Assembly: GCA_027490195.1 (NCBI GenBank)
Contig: JAIXYN010000044.1
Location: 1-64,000, forward strand
Direction: 5' to 3'
DNA length: 64,000 bases
DNA from: Verrucomicrobiaceae bacterium
Lineage (GTDB): Bacteria; Verrucomicrobiota; Verrucomicrobiia; Verrucomicrobiales; Verrucomicrobiaceae
This document shows, in pieces, positions 52,566-61,522 of the stretch. Below the pieces are notes generated by a model. The model was not told the origin of the DNA. It saw only the letters and a program-made list of their open reading frames with translations, and ran no database searches. Each line of letters opens with the position of its first letter. Within the stretch, counting starts at the first letter, position 1. Both the position numbers and the translations under genes were made by a program.

Positions 52566-54240
52566 CGTTGTCGCGGAAGAAAGGGGCCATGAAAGTGTCC
52601 AGATCCTGAGCAGCAGCGGCGATGCGCTCACGCTCCTGGCTGATGAGAGCCGCCTCGAAGGCTTCCAGGAAACCTTCCAGCGAGCGCCGCATCTCGCCTG
52701 AGAGATCGGCATACAGGCGGTTCGCACGCTCGATGCGCGCACGATTCTCCGGCCGGTCCGCCGGATTCGTCTTCAAGGGCTGCAGCTTGCGCAGCGCTGC
52801 GGCAATCTGCTCGGCGCTCAAAGTGCCGGGACGCTGCTCAAAAACCTTCGTCACCTTTTGCCCGGTTTCCTTGATGGTAATATCGACTTCGAGAAGGCCA
52901 TTCATGTCATAGCTGAAGCGTACATCCACCTGCCCTGGATATTTTTGACCGGGACGGGCGCGCAGCCCCTTGATGTGCAGCATGCCAATTTTCCGGTTGT
53001 CTTTGACCAGCCGGCTCTCGCCTTGATACACCTGTACGGCCAGTTCATCCTGTTCTGGGGAGAGCGTGCTGAACAACTGGCTGCGGCTGCAGGGAACCAT
53101 CGTATTGCGTTCGATGATCGGGGAGAAGAAGCCGGGCTCCCGGTGGCCGCGCACCAGCTCCTTGGTGGTTTCAATGCCCAGGGTGTGAGGGCACACATCC
53201 GTGAGTACCAGGTCTTTGACGGCGGCATCTCCCGCCACCAGCGCCTGCTGCACGGCGGCCCCGAGCGCCACCACACGGTCTGGATCCAGCGTGCGGGAGG
53301 GCTCCATGCCCAGCAGGTCACGCAGGTCATCATAAACCACCGGCATGCGGCTGGCCCCGCCGACCAGCAAAACGGCGTCAATCTGTTTGGGCGTGAGCCC
53401 GGCATCACGCATCGCCCGGCGCACCACGGGCCGCAGGCGAGCCGTAATCTCCGCCGTGGAGGAGATGAAGTCATCCCGCGTGATCGGTGCCTCCTTGCCA
53501 TGCAGGCTGATCGTGGTGCTGGTCTGCTTTGACAGCTCGCGCTTGAGCACCTCCACGCGCTCACGCCAGCGCATGAAATCGACTGCGGGAGGGTTCCAAT
53601 TGAACTCGCGCTCGATCCATTGGGCGAAGGCATCGGTATAATCCTCTCCTCCCAGCCGGCTCTCACCCGAGGATGCCTTGACCTCGACCACGCCTTCGAA
53701 CGATTCGAGCAGCGTAACATCAAAGGTGCCGCCCCCCAGGTCAAACACCAGCAGGGTGTTCAGCTCGTCCGTCGCGCGATAGCCGTAGGCCAGCGCTGCA
53801 GACGTTGGCTCATTGAGCAGGCGCAGCACCTTGAGTCCCGCAATGGCCGCCGCATCCACCGTGGCCTGGCGCTGCAGATCATGGAAATAGGCTGGCACCG
53901 TGATCACTGCCGAATCCACCGGGGTCTGAAGTTGGACCTCGGCGATGCGTTTCAATTCTCGCAGCACAAGCGCAGAGCATTCCACGGGCGACCATTTGCG
54001 CCCGCCAAACTCATACGTCGTGTCGGTGCCCATGTCCCTCTTGAAGCATGCCTGCCCCGCATTCGGGGACGTCACCAGCCGGTCCTTGGCGGCACGCCCC
54101 ACCAGCAGGGTGCCATCTTCTGCGACAGCGACGACGGAAGGTATCAAATCCTCGCCCAGCTCATTCTTCAATGTCTCCGGCTGGCCATCACGCATGATGG
54201 CAACCAGACTGTTGGTGGTGCCAAGGTCGATACCGATCAT
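52558..54240 (-). CDS. hscC: Hsp70 family chaperone HscC
   Basis: A 560-aa Hsp70, shorter than DnaK (about 640) because the lid domain is reduced. The nucleotide-binding domain has MIGIDLGTTNSLVAI, VFDLGGGTFDVTLLE and VLLVGGASRMPVVYDD. HscC-type features are EDLIPSVVAVAEDGT, DVCPHTLGIE, EPGFFSPIIERNTMVPCSR and RFSYDMNGLLEVD. It is a specialised chaperone, not the housekeeping DnaK. It is followed by the J-protein gene with an 8-nt overlap. Confidence 0.92.
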   Translation of the reverse strand: MIGIDLGTTNSLVAIMRDGQPETLKNELGEDLIPSVVAVAEDGTLLVGRAAKDRLVTSPNAGQACFKRDMGTDTTYEFGGRKWSPVECSALVLRELKRIAEVQLQTPVDSAVITVPAYFHDLQRQATVDAAAIAGLKVLRLLNEPTSAALAYGYRATDELNTLLVFDLGGGTFDVTLLESFEGVVEVKASSGESRLGGEDYTDAFAQWIEREFNWNPPAVDFMRWRERVEVLKRELSKQTSTTISLHGKEAPITRDDFISSTAEITARLRPVVRRAMRDAGLTPKQIDAVLLVGGASRMPVVYDDLRDLLGMEPSRTLDPDRVVALGAAVQQALVAGDAAVKDLVLTDVCPHTLGIETTKELVRGHREPGFFSPIIERNTMVPCSRSQLFSTLSPEQDELAVQVYQGESRLVKDNRKIGMLHIKGLRARPGQKYPGQVDVRFSYDMNGLLEVDITIKETGQKVTKVFEQRPGTLSAEQIAAALRKLQPLKTNPADRPENRARIERANRLYADLSGEMRRSLEGFLEAFEAALISQERERIAAAAQDLDTFMAPFFRDNDG

Positions 54241-54264
54241 CGCAGAGAAGGAGGTTCGGTTTTT

Positions 54265-55206
54265 CTACCGGCTCAGCTCCAGCATCCGCAGAATCGGCTT
54301 CTCCGCACGCTGGCGCAGATCTTCCGGCATCTCCACCTGCGGCGTTAGATCGCGCAGGCAGTCGTGCAGCTTTTGCAGCGTGTTGAGCTTCATGTAGCGG
54401 CAGTCCGCGCAGGCGCAGTGACCCGTGGGACCGGGGATGAATTTCTTGCCGGGCACTTCGCGCTCAAGGCGATGCAGCATGCCGCTTTCGGTAACGATGA
54501 TGAAAGCACTCGCGGGGCTGCTGCGGCAGTAACCCACCATCTTCTCGGTACTGCACACTTCATCCGCCAGAATGCGGACGGCGTAGGTGCACTCGGGATG
54601 GGCCACGACCTTCGCATCCGGGTATTCGTCTTTGATCTGCTGGATGCTGTCGCGGGTGAACTCCACATGCACGTAGCAGGCGCCCTTCCACAGGTCCATC
54701 TTGCGGCCCGTGCGCTCCATCACCCATGATCCAAGGTTTTGATCCGGCACAAAAAGAATCGGGCGATCCTTCGGCGCGGCTTCGACGATCTTGTCCGCGT
54801 TGCCACTGGTGCAGATGCAGTCGCTCAGCGCCTTCACATGGCCGCTGCAGTTGATGTAGGCGATCACGTAATAGTTCTTGGCGGCATTCGCCTTCAGGAA
54901 GGCCTCAAGCTGCGGTCCGGGGCAGCTCTGCTCCAGCGAGCAGCCCGCATTGGCATCTGGCAGCACCACGATCTTGCCGGGGTTTACGATCTTGGCGGTT
55001 TCCGCCATGAAATGCACGCCGCAGAAGACGATCACGTCCGCCTCGGTCTCCTTCGCCTTGTAGGCGAGGCCGAGGGAATCCCCCACAAAGTCCGCGATCT
55101 CCTGGATGGCCTTGTCCTGGTAATTGTGCGCCAGGATCACGGCATTGCGTTCTTTTTTGAGGCGGAGAATTTCTTCGGTAAGGCTGGGGGCGGTGGTGGC
55201 GACCAT
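54265..55206 (-). CDS. nadA: Quinolinate synthase
   Basis: A 313-aa 4Fe-4S enzyme that condenses iminoaspartate with dihydroxyacetone phosphate to quinolinate in NAD synthesis. It has VILAHNYQDKAIQEIADFVGDS, FCGVHFMAETAKI, and the three cluster cysteines: in YINCSGHVKALSD, in PECTYAVR or CSTEKMVGYC nearby, and in GHCACADCRYMK. Length is typical of the shorter NadA class. The gene stands alone; nadB and nadC are not in the window. Confidence 0.95.
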   Translation of the reverse strand: MVATTAPSLTEEILRLKKERNAVILAHNYQDKAIQEIADFVGDSLGLAYKAKETEADVIVFCGVHFMAETAKIVNPGKIVVLPDANAGCSLEQSCPGPQLEAFLKANAAKNYYVIAYINCSGHVKALSDCICTSGNADKIVEAAPKDRPILFVPDQNLGSWVMERTGRKMDLWKGACYVHVEFTRDSIQQIKDEYPDAKVVAHPECTYAVRILADEVCSTEKMVGYCRSSPASAFIIVTESGMLHRLEREVPGKKFIPGPTGHCACADCRYMKLNTLQKLHDCLRDLTPQVEMPEDLRQRAEKPILRMLELSR

Positions 55207-55586
55207 GGAAATGTGTGGAAGGAGAGCGTAAAACGGAGCGGAACGAGGTCAAGAGAGCTTCGTGGAAGCTCGTTCTCGTGCTCCGACTCGTCCTCGATCA
55301 TGGTACGAACGCTAGCCTCTGCGGAATCGAGAAACTGAAAACTGCGAACTGGGAACTGAAAATTGCAAATTGGCCAGAGGCGCAGTGGTGCGTCGTGCAT
55401 TCCTGCCTTGATCGCATCTCCATGCCATCACCTCCTGCTCCGCCAATTTTCAGTTTTCAATTTTCAGTTCCCAGTTTGCATTGATTGCCCGCCGCGTTCG
55501 CCATGGCCGAGAATGCAGCGCCAAGACCGACGACAAGCACACCCCATTCCATTCGACATTCCGCCTTCATCATTCCAAAGTTCCGC
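55207..55586. repeat. Intergenic region with three 7-bp periodic arrays
   Basis: The 380-bp gap upstream of the membrane protein gene holds three arrays with a 7-bp period. Array 1 is 55331-55372 (GAAACTG, AAAACTG, CGAACTG, GGAACTG, AAAATTG, CAAATTG). Array 2 is 55444-55478 (CAATTTT, CAGTTTT, CAATTTT, CAGTTCC, CAGTTTG), which is array 1 in inverted orientation. Array 3 is about 55545-55580 with TTC every 7 bp. Short CTCGT-type repeats lie near 55263-55290. No gene is supported. Confidence 0.75.
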
Positions 55587-56306
55587 GTGACCCAAAAACA
55601 GCCTCATCCCCTTCTCGATCTCGCACTCACCGTCATCCTCCCATCCATCGCGCTGGAAAAGCTCAGCGCGCCGGATCGCCTGGGGCCGCTTTGGGCGCTG
55701 ATCGTGGCGCTGCTGCTGCCACTGGGTTTTGGCATCTGGTGCTTCATGAACAAGCGGGGACTGAACTTTTTCTCCGTGCTCGGTTTGATCGCCGTCATCA
55801 TCACTGGGGTGCTGGGCCTGTGGAATCTGAACGCCGTGTGGTTTGCCGCCAAGGAGGCCATGTTCCCCATCTTCCTCGGCATTGCCTTCCCGCTGAGCCA
55901 TCGCTGGGGCAAGCCGCTCATCAACGAGATGCTGCTCAACCCGCAGATCATCAACCAGCCCGCCTTGCACCAGGCGCTCGACACCCCGGAGAAGCACCAC
56001 AGCTTCGCGCAATTGCTCAAAAAAGCCTCCTGGGGCATGGCCGGCACGATGCTGCTGTCCTCGGCGATGAATTTTGCCCTGGCCATCTACCTGCTCGGCG
56101 ACAAAGTTCCGGGCAGCGAGGAATACACCAAGGCCATTGGCCGCCTGAACTGGAGCGGCTTCCTCGTCATCGGCATCCCGCTCATGGGCGTGACGCTGGG
56201 CCTTCTGCTCTGGCTGCTGCGTTCCATCACCCGGCTCACTGGTTTGGAGCGGGACGATTTGATGAATCAGGGCACCACGGTGCGCAAGCAGGTGAACAAC
56301 AGTTGA
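55587..56306 (+). CDS. VC0807-like integral membrane protein
   Basis: A 239-aa protein with about six hydrophobic segments (LWALIVALLLPLGFGIWC; FFSVLGLIAVIITGVLGLW; AMFPIFLGIAFPLS; GMAGTMLLSSAMNFALAIYLLG; FLVIGIPLMGVTLGLLLWL). It resembles the VC0807/intracellular-septation-like family. The start is put at GTG 55587 (VTQKQPHPLLD). An upstream ATG at 55503 would pull the 7-bp repeat array into the protein as a HSIRHSAFIIP artefact. Function unknown. Confidence 0.75.
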   Translation: MTQKQPHPLLDLALTVILPSIALEKLSAPDRLGPLWALIVALLLPLGFGIWCFMNKRGLNFFSVLGLIAVIITGVLGLWNLNAVWFAAKEAMFPIFLGIAFPLSHRWGKPLINEMLLNPQIINQPALHQALDTPEKHHSFAQLLKKASWGMAGTMLLSSAMNFALAIYLLGDKVPGSEEYTKAIGRLNWSGFLVIGIPLMGVTLGLLLWLLRSITRLTGLERDDLMNQGTTVRKQVNNS

Positions 56307-56325
56307 TTTCCTGCCTAAAAACCGT

Positions 56326-56354
56326 TTGCCCAAACCTCAGGAGCCGTTTATAGA
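56326..56354 (+). promoter_or_regulatory. Promoter of tRNA-Val
   Basis: TTGCCC (56326-56331) and TATAGA (56349-56354) are spaced by 17 bp, and the -10 ends 16 nt before the tRNA. Good match to sigma-70 elements for a stable RNA gene. Confidence 0.6.
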
Positions 56355-56370
56355 CTCCACCCCCGGACTC

Positions 56371-56445
56371 GCGCGATTAGCTCAGTGGTAGAGCATTACC
56401 TTGACATGGTAGGGGTCACAGGTTCGAACCCTGTATCGCGCACCA
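56371..56445 (+). tRNA. tRNA-Val (GAC)
   Basis: A 75-nt tRNA with encoded CCA. Acceptor arms GCGCGAT/ATCGCGC pair fully. The D-arm contains AGCTCAGTGGTAGAGC, the anticodon stem TTACC/GGTAG closes a TTGACAT loop with anticodon GAC (56403-56405), and the T-arm has the GGTTCGAACC signature. Strong fold by eye. Confidence 0.97.
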
Positions 56446-56498
56446 TCTTCGATTGAAGATTTCAGTCCACCCTCAGGCTCATATAAAACGAGAGCCTG
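56445..56498. terminator. Hairpins between tRNA-Val and the sensor kinase gene
   Basis: A 6-bp stem ATCTTC-GATT-GAAGAT followed by TT begins at the last tRNA base. A second stem CAGGCTC/GAGCCTG (56474-56480, 56492-56498) lies 9 nt beyond the kinase stop on the minus strand. They probably end the convergent transcripts. Confidence 0.4.
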
Positions 56499-56506
56499 CA
56501 GCATCC

Positions 56507-57916
56507 TCAACCCGCCAGCGGGATCTGCGGCACGGTGATGACAAACTCCGCCCCCTGCCCCGCGTCACTTGCCACTGCCACGGTGCCGTTGTGCGCTTCC
56601 ACAATGGCTTTCACCAAGCTCAGCCCAAGGCCCAGGCCGCGCTGAGTGCGGCTTTTGTCACCGCGATAGAGACGTTCCCAGATGTGCGGCTGATCGGTGG
56701 CGGGGATGCCCATGCCGGTGTCGCGAATGGTGACGGTCGCCGTGTTCTCAGCCGCGCGACAGGCCAGATGCACCTTGCCGCCCTCGGGCGTGTACTTGAG
56801 TGCGTTATCGAGCAAATTGGCGAAGGCCTGACTGAGACGCGTGGGGTCCACAGAGGCCCGACAATCGGGCGCGAAATCGGTGGTGATGGTGATGTGCTTT
56901 TCCTCGCTGATGAGGTCGTACATCTCGATCACCTGAGTGAGCAGCGCGGGGATGGACGTCAGCTCGCGGTGGAGCTTCATCATGCCGGCCTCGGCTTCGC
57001 TGATGTCCATCAGCGCCTTGAGCATGGTTAGCACGCGGTCGGATTCCTCCACGCAATCGGCCAGTGCCTCGCGTGCGACGGGATCAGGCGTGCTCTGCAC
57101 GGCGGCCTCGGCTGTGCCGCGCAGGCGAGTCAGTGGGGTGCGCAGGTCATGCGCCACGTTGTCCAGCGCATGACGCATGCCTTGAATGAGCGATTGGTTC
57201 TTGTCGAGCAGGCGGTTGAACTCAGTGGCCAGTTCCTCCAGCTCAGCCTGACTGGCGTGGGCGGTGACACGGGCTGAAAAGTCGCCGGTGTCTGAGATGG
57301 TGCGCGCGGTGTCCACGACATCTCGCACCGGCTTGGTGGCGCGATGCGCAAAGTAGGCCCCGCCCAGCACGGCGAGCAGCAGCGTGGGCGTCATCACCAG
57401 CAGGAAGTTGCGGCGAAAGGGTTGCAGCACGGTCTCGCGACTGTTGGTACTGCGGCCGACTTGCAGGATGGAACCGTCATACAAGCGGGCGGTGGCGACG
57501 GTGAGATCGCGCTCGTCATCTTTGGGAATGCGCAGCCAGTCGGAGCGCTCGTTGTCGTTCTGCGTTTGCAGTGATGCGGCATCCGCCTGCAGCCAGTCGT
57601 TGGGCACATTCACAAACAGCACGCTGCCGAGATTGCCCGTGACGCGGACAAAAAAGGACTTCGACTTGCTTTCATCCGTGCTGTTAAGCTTCACCAGATT
57701 GCGCAGCGCAGACAGGCCGCCGCTGGAATACACGGCGGCGCATTCCTTCAGCCGCGCGTCGATGACTTCGCGGTCCTTGCGCTCCAAAGCGGAGGCCAGC
57801 AGTACGTAAAGCAGCCCAAAGAGCACGACCGCACTCAGCGTGAAAATCAGCGCGTAGCCGAGCGTCAGCCGCACGGCGAAGCTGCGCCCCCAGTGCTTAA
57901 ACAGGTTTGAGGACAT
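56507..57916 (-). CDS. Two-component sensor histidine kinase
   Basis: A 469-aa membrane sensor. Two membrane segments (about 17-42 and 170-191) bracket a periplasmic domain of about 125 residues. A HAMP domain (192-245), a dimerisation helix with the phospho-acceptor His256 in [15 protein letters not shown], and a HATPase_c domain ([41 protein letters not shown]) follow. It shares a 20-nt overlap with the response regulator gene upstream, so the two are one operon. The CusS/CzcS-like layout suggests sensing of envelope or metal stress, which is only a guess. DegP-like protease lies upstream. Confidence 0.94.
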   Translation of the reverse strand: MSSNLFKHWGRSFAVRLTLGYALIFTLSAVVLFGLLYVLLASALERKDREVIDARLKECAAVYSSGGLSALRNLVKLNSTDESKSKSFFVRVTGNLGSVLFVNVPNDWLQADAASLQTQNDNERSDWLRIPKDDERDLTVATARLYDGSILQVGRSTNSRETVLQPFRRNFLLVMTPTLLLAVLGGAYFAHRATKPVRDVVDTARTISDTGDFSARVTAHASQAELEELATEFNRLLDKNQSLIQGMRHALDNVAHDLRTPLTRLRGTAEAAVQSTPDPVAREALADCVEESDRVLTMLKALMDISEAEAGMMKLHRELTSIPALLTQVIEMYDLISEEKHITITTDFAPDCRASVDPTRLSQAFANLLDNALKYTPEGGKVHLACRAAENTATVTIRDTGMGIPATDQPHIWERLYRGDKSRTQRGLGLGLSLVKAIVEAHNGTVAVASDAGQGAEFVITVPQIPLAG

Positions 57917-58571
57917 AGCCGACTCCGCGAATGGTTTGAATGAGTTTCACCTCGCAGTCCTTGTCCAGCTTGGCACGCAGACGGTGCACCAGCACGTCCA
58001 CCACATTGGTCTGCGGATCGAAGCTGTAGTCCCACACATGCTCCAAAATCATCGTCTTCGTAACGACGCGCCCCGGCGTGCGCATCAGCAGCTCCAGCAG
58101 GGCAAACTCCCGGCTTTGCAGCTCGATGCTGCGACCTTCACGCCTCACTTCACGCGACAGCAAATCAAGCGTGACACCGGCGGCTGTAAGCGTCGTCGGC
58201 TCGACCACATGGGTGGCGCGGCGGATGAGCGCCTGCACGCGGGCCAGCAGTTCGGAAAAGGCGAAGGGCTTCGTCAGGTAATCATCGCCACCGGCTTGCA
58301 GTCCCTTCACACGGTCATCCACCGTGGCCTTGGCACTGAGGATGACCACCGGCGTATTGACCTTCTCTTTGCGCAGCTGCCGCAGCAGCGAAAGACCATC
58401 CAGCTTGGGCAGCATGAGATCCAGCACGATGCAGTCGTAGGTCACCGTGCAGGCCAGATCCAGCCCCTGCTCGCCATCGGCGGCAGCATCCACCCCGAAG
58501 CCGTTTTGCTTCAGTCCGTTCACAATGAACGAGGCGATCTTGCTGTCATCTTCGATCACTAAAAGGCGCAT
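57897..58571 (-). CDS. OmpR/PhoB family response regulator
   Basis: A 224-aa regulator. The receiver domain starts [15 protein letters not shown], with acidic pocket Glu7/Asp8 and phospho-acceptor Asp51 in [15 protein letters not shown]. The conserved Lys is in [17 protein letters not shown]. The C-terminal winged HTH has [24 protein letters not shown] and [16 protein letters not shown]. The start at 58571 gives the standard N-terminus; an in-frame ATG at 58589 would add six residues. It overlaps the kinase gene by 20 nt. Confidence 0.95.
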   Translation of the reverse strand: MRLLVIEDDSKIASFIVNGLKQNGFGVDAAADGEQGLDLACTVTYDCIVLDLMLPKLDGLSLLRQLRKEKVNTPVVILSAKATVDDRVKGLQAGGDDYLTKPFAFSELLARVQALIRRATHVVEPTTLTAAGVTLDLLSREVRREGRSIELQSREFALLELLMRTPGRVVTKTMILEHVWDYSFDPQTNVVDVLVHRLRAKLDKDCEVKLIQTIRGVGYVLKPV

Positions 58572-58690
58572 GGCTGGCGGGGTTTGCATATGGGTAGCTG
58601 CGCTGAGAAGGATTGTCCAATAGTGCGGCGCAATCAGGCATCGCTTCGACAAAATGTGAACATCACATCCGGCATCCTTTTTCGATTCCT

Positions 58691-58756
58691 CCCACAGATT
58701 CAGGAAACCCGCAGATTTCTCCAATCAACAATCTGTGGCTTTCCTGAATCTGCGGG
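58691..58756. repeat. 27-bp imperfect inverted repeat upstream of the two-component genes
   Basis: Arms 58691-58717 and 58730-58756 match at 24 of 27 positions across a 12-nt centre. Each arm itself contains two CAGATT or AATCTG units about 18 bp apart. It lies 120 bp upstream of the response-regulator start and 90 bp past the protease stop, so it may be an operator or an intergenic repeat. Confidence 0.6.
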
Positions 58757-58791
58757 AAAACTCTCCATGTGGATTTGCTTCGCCGCAAAGA

Positions 58792-58827
58792 AAGCCCGCC
58801 CCAGCACTTTCGCACCAGGGCGGGCTT
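58792..58827 (-). terminator. Intrinsic terminator of the DegP-like gene
   Basis: On the minus strand a 10-bp stem (AAGCCCGCCC/GGGCGGGCTT) with a 16-nt loop is followed by TTCTTT, starting 18 nt after the protease stop. Confidence 0.75.
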
Positions 58828-58845
58828 CGCTCGATACCACACACA

Positions 58846-60369
58846 TTAGCCTTCTTTGCTTTCATCCACGACGATGAAGCGGGTGCCTGCACGGCTCCAG
58901 ACCTTCACCAGCGTGACTTTGGTCGCAGGATTTTCGCACAGAGCGGTGGCCTGCTCGGCGTTCTTCACGGGCTGGCGATTGATCTCAAGGATCACATCGC
59001 CCTGACGGAGGCCCGCATCATAGGCCACGGAATCTTCCTCCACGGAGGCAACCACGGCACCCTTGATGTGAGAGGGCACCTTGAGCTGCTCACGCGCCGC
59101 TTGATCGAGGTCCGACACACCGACCCCATGCAGGGCGTCATCCGCATTGCCTGCGGCAGGAGTGGCGTCCGCCAGCTTGTCGCCGGGCAGTTCCTTGACG
59201 GTCACGGTGAGAGTCTGAGTCTTGCCATCGCGCAGCACATTCATGGGCACCGCGGCACCGGGGGTGGTGGAGCCCACCTGCAGTTTCAGATGACGGCTGT
59301 CAGTGACGGGCTTGCCATTGAAATCGGTGATCACGTCGCCGCTCTTCACACCGGCTTTTTCAGCAGGGCTGTCAGGAGAGACACCGGACACCAGGGCACC
59401 TTTGGCAGCGTCCAGCTTAAACTGCTGCGCAAGCTGCGGAGTCACGTCCTGGATGTTCACACCGAGGAATCCACGCTCGACACGGCCTGTGTTGACGAGG
59501 CTTTCCATCACCCAGCGGGCGAGGTTCGTAGGCACTGCAAAGCCGACGCCTTGATTGCCACCGCTGCGGCTCAGGATGGCCGTGTTCATGCCGATGAGGC
59601 GACCTTCCACGTCCACCAGCGCACCACCTGAGTTGCCGGGATTGATGGCAGCATCCGTCTGGATGAAGTCCTCATAGTCGAGACCCATCGTGGCGCGGCC
59701 TTTGGCACTGATGATGCCGGTCGTCACCGTCTGGCCGATGCCAAAGGGATGACCCACGGCAAGCACCATGTCGCCGACTTCGATCTTGTCGCTGTCAGCA
59801 AAAGCCATGGCAGGCAGGTCCTTAGCTTCCACCTTGACCACGGCCACATCCGTCTTCGGATCGCGGCCGATCACCTTGCCGCTGAACTCGCGTCCATCGT
59901 TCAGGCCGACCTTGATCGTGCTGGCATTTTCCACCACGTGGTTGTTGGTGAGGATGTAGCCGTCCTTGGTCACGATGATGCCGGAGCCGACGCCCTGTTC
60001 TTTGGGCGCATGACGCTGCTGACCGCGGCCATGCTGCTGGAATTCCTCAGGCATCTGGAAGCCCGGGCCAAAGAAGCGGCGCAGGTCAAAGCCTTCGGGC
60101 ATTTGCATCTGGCTGACCTTGGCCTCGCTCGAGACCGAGATTTTCACCACGCTTGGGGCCACGGCTTTCACAATGGGCGAGAAGCTCGGGAAGCCCCGGG
60201 CTGCGGTGGACAGCGGTGCATCGCTGACCTGAATGCGAAGCGGCTCCGCCTTGGTGCCCACCCCGTCTTTCGCAGACGTGAAGGCCACCAGCGAAGCACT
60301 CAGGACGCACACAGAGCCGAGCACGGCCGTGCGCTTCCATATCGACGGGTGAGAGGATGAGTTTTTCAT
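58846..60369 (-). CDS. degP: DegP/DegQ-like periplasmic serine protease (HtrA family)
   Basis: A 507-aa exported HtrA protease from ATG 60369 (signal WKRTAVLGSVCVLSASLVAF). Catalytic triad: His in ILTNNHVVENAS, Asp in KTDVAVVKVEA, Ser in NPGNSGGALVD. Two PDZ domains follow (about 300-390, RGFLGVNIQDV; about 410-507, GLRQGDVILEINRQP). It degrades or refolds damaged envelope proteins. An in-frame ATG at 60390 is an alternative start. It ends with its own terminator, so it is probably transcribed separately from the two-component operon downstream on the same strand. The symbol could be degQ; the two cannot be told apart here. Confidence 0.94.
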   Translation of the reverse strand: MKNSSSHPSIWKRTAVLGSVCVLSASLVAFTSAKDGVGTKAEPLRIQVSDAPLSTAARGFPSFSPIVKAVAPSVVKISVSSEAKVSQMQMPEGFDLRRFFGPGFQMPEEFQQHGRGQQRHAPKEQGVGSGIIVTKDGYILTNNHVVENASTIKVGLNDGREFSGKVIGRDPKTDVAVVKVEAKDLPAMAFADSDKIEVGDMVLAVGHPFGIGQTVTTGIISAKGRATMGLDYEDFIQTDAAINPGNSGGALVDVEGRLIGMNTAILSRSGGNQGVGFAVPTNLARWVMESLVNTGRVERGFLGVNIQDVTPQLAQQFKLDAAKGALVSGVSPDSPAEKAGVKSGDVITDFNGKPVTDSRHLKLQVGSTTPGAAVPMNVLRDGKTQTLTVTVKELPGDKLADATPAAGNADDALHGVGVSDLDQAAREQLKVPSHIKGAVVASVEEDSVAYDAGLRQGDVILEINRQPVKNAEQATALCENPATKVTLVKVWSRAGTRFIVVDESKEG

Positions 60370-60587
60370 ACGAATATCAATGGGGTTCATGGGATTGTTG
60401 GGATGGATTGATTTCCACCGCCATGAAAGCACCCCACGCATGCCGTTTGTGTTACTGGAGCATTACAAGCGTGTAAGGTTTGGGGGGAGGGAGGCACGTC
60501 CGACGCCCGGACGAAGAACAGCCGAAGGAATTTGCCGAGGTGCGATCCGCAGTTGTCATGTGAGGCGGCCTGCGTCAGGATCAGTTC

Positions 60588-60737
60588 ATGCCAAAACGCG
60601 CTGCTGAGTTTTTCGCCGGGATCGGCCTCATGAGAATGGGGCTGGACAAAGAAGGCTGGACCACGATCTGGGCCAATGACCTCGATGAAAAAAAGTGGGA
60701 GATGTATCGTGATAATTTCAACGATGGAGCCTTCTGA
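60588..60737 (+). pseudogene. Truncated C5 DNA (cytosine) methyltransferase, N-terminal stump
   Basis: A 49-codon frame opening ATG 60588 that encodes the first part of a C5 methyltransferase: motif I in AAEFFAGIGLMRMGLD and motif II in WTTIWANDLDEKKWEMYRDN. It then stops at TGA 60735-60737 after NFNDGAF. The catalytic Pro-Cys motif, the target recognition domain and all later motifs are missing. The ATG of the next gene follows 6 nt later, so the body of the enzyme looks deleted. The stump cannot methylate DNA. Confidence 0.8.
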
Positions 60738-60743
60738 GAAGCG

Positions 60744-61505
60744 ATGATTCTGAATCCAAATCAGATTGCATCGAGAGAAAAACAGGTACTCGCAGGACTG
60801 TTTCTTTCCAAGTTCGATCAAAAGGCACTTACATCACTTGGCTTTGAAAACTTTACCGAAGCTTTTAATGCGCTCGGCTACGGTTTGGGGGGACGTCCCG
60901 CATCCATAAAGAACTACCGAGATGAGTTCGACCCAATTTTTCCCAATGCGCGAAATGGCTGGAGAAACCGCAAGCGTCGTGATTACTGCATGAAGGTCGA
61001 GGAGGAGTATCGTGACTTAGCGCTAGGTGATTTCGCCAAACTCGTCGCAAGTTTTGTGGGCACGGCTGAGCCAGATACAGGCAGCAAGGAGCGCAGTGTG
61101 GAGGATTTTACGCCAACGAGCTTCGCGAAGAGGCTTATTACAGGCAGAGCCGCAGAACAGTATTTCCAATCAATATATTCGAAGCTTTTAGAGTTTGAGG
61201 ATTGCGAACTGGAGGACACTACTTCCCACGGCTGTGGTTATGACTTCCGCCTTTGGCCAAAAACGGGAGATTTATTTAAAGCCGTTGAAGTTAAGGGCAT
61301 GGCTGATCAAAGCGGCTGGCTTTCGCTGACGGACAAGGAGCATGAAACCGCCATCAAATTGAAGGATCGATTTTTTCTTTTTGTTGTTAAAAACTTTCGA
61401 GAAAAACCCTTTCACGAAATGCATGCAGACCCCATCTCGGGCCCGTTGAAATTTGAACGGAAGGAGAGGCTCGTGCCACAAGTGTCGTGGGCTGCAGCCG
61501 CTTAA
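60744..61505 (+). CDS. PD-(D/E)XK nuclease-type protein (DUF3883-like), probable restriction subunit
   Basis: A 253-aa protein. Residues 1-110 are a helical DNA-binding-like region (LGYGLGGRPASIKNYRDEFD, then FPNARNGWRNRKRR) of the kind found in restriction enzymes. The C-terminal part has a nuclease core: GRAAEQYF with Glu138, HGCGYDFRL with Asp167, and KAVEVKG with Glu182 and Lys184, then SLTDKEHETA. This is the DUF3883-type arrangement of PD-(D/E)XK nucleases. It lies 6 nt after the methyltransferase stump and just before a DUF4928-like gene. Lower GC than the neighbours suggests transfer. Confidence 0.75.
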   Translation: MILNPNQIASREKQVLAGLFLSKFDQKALTSLGFENFTEAFNALGYGLGGRPASIKNYRDEFDPIFPNARNGWRNRKRRDYCMKVEEEYRDLALGDFAKLVASFVGTAEPDTGSKERSVEDFTPTSFAKRLITGRAAEQYFQSIYSKLLEFEDCELEDTTSHGCGYDFRLWPKTGDLFKAVEVKGMADQSGWLSLTDKEHETAIKLKDRFFLFVVKNFREKPFHEMHADPISGPLKFERKERLVPQVSWAAAA

Positions 61506-61522
61506 CTCCTGCTGGAACTGTT

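Noticed and set aside
55485..55586. Upstream ATG starts for the VC0807-like protein
   Set aside because: They would translate the 7-bp repeat array; the GTG at 55587 gives a clean family-like N-terminus.
56371..56445. tRNA-Val as an integration site for an island
   Set aside because: No copy of the tRNA 3' end and no integrase gene were found on either side; flanking genes are ordinary.
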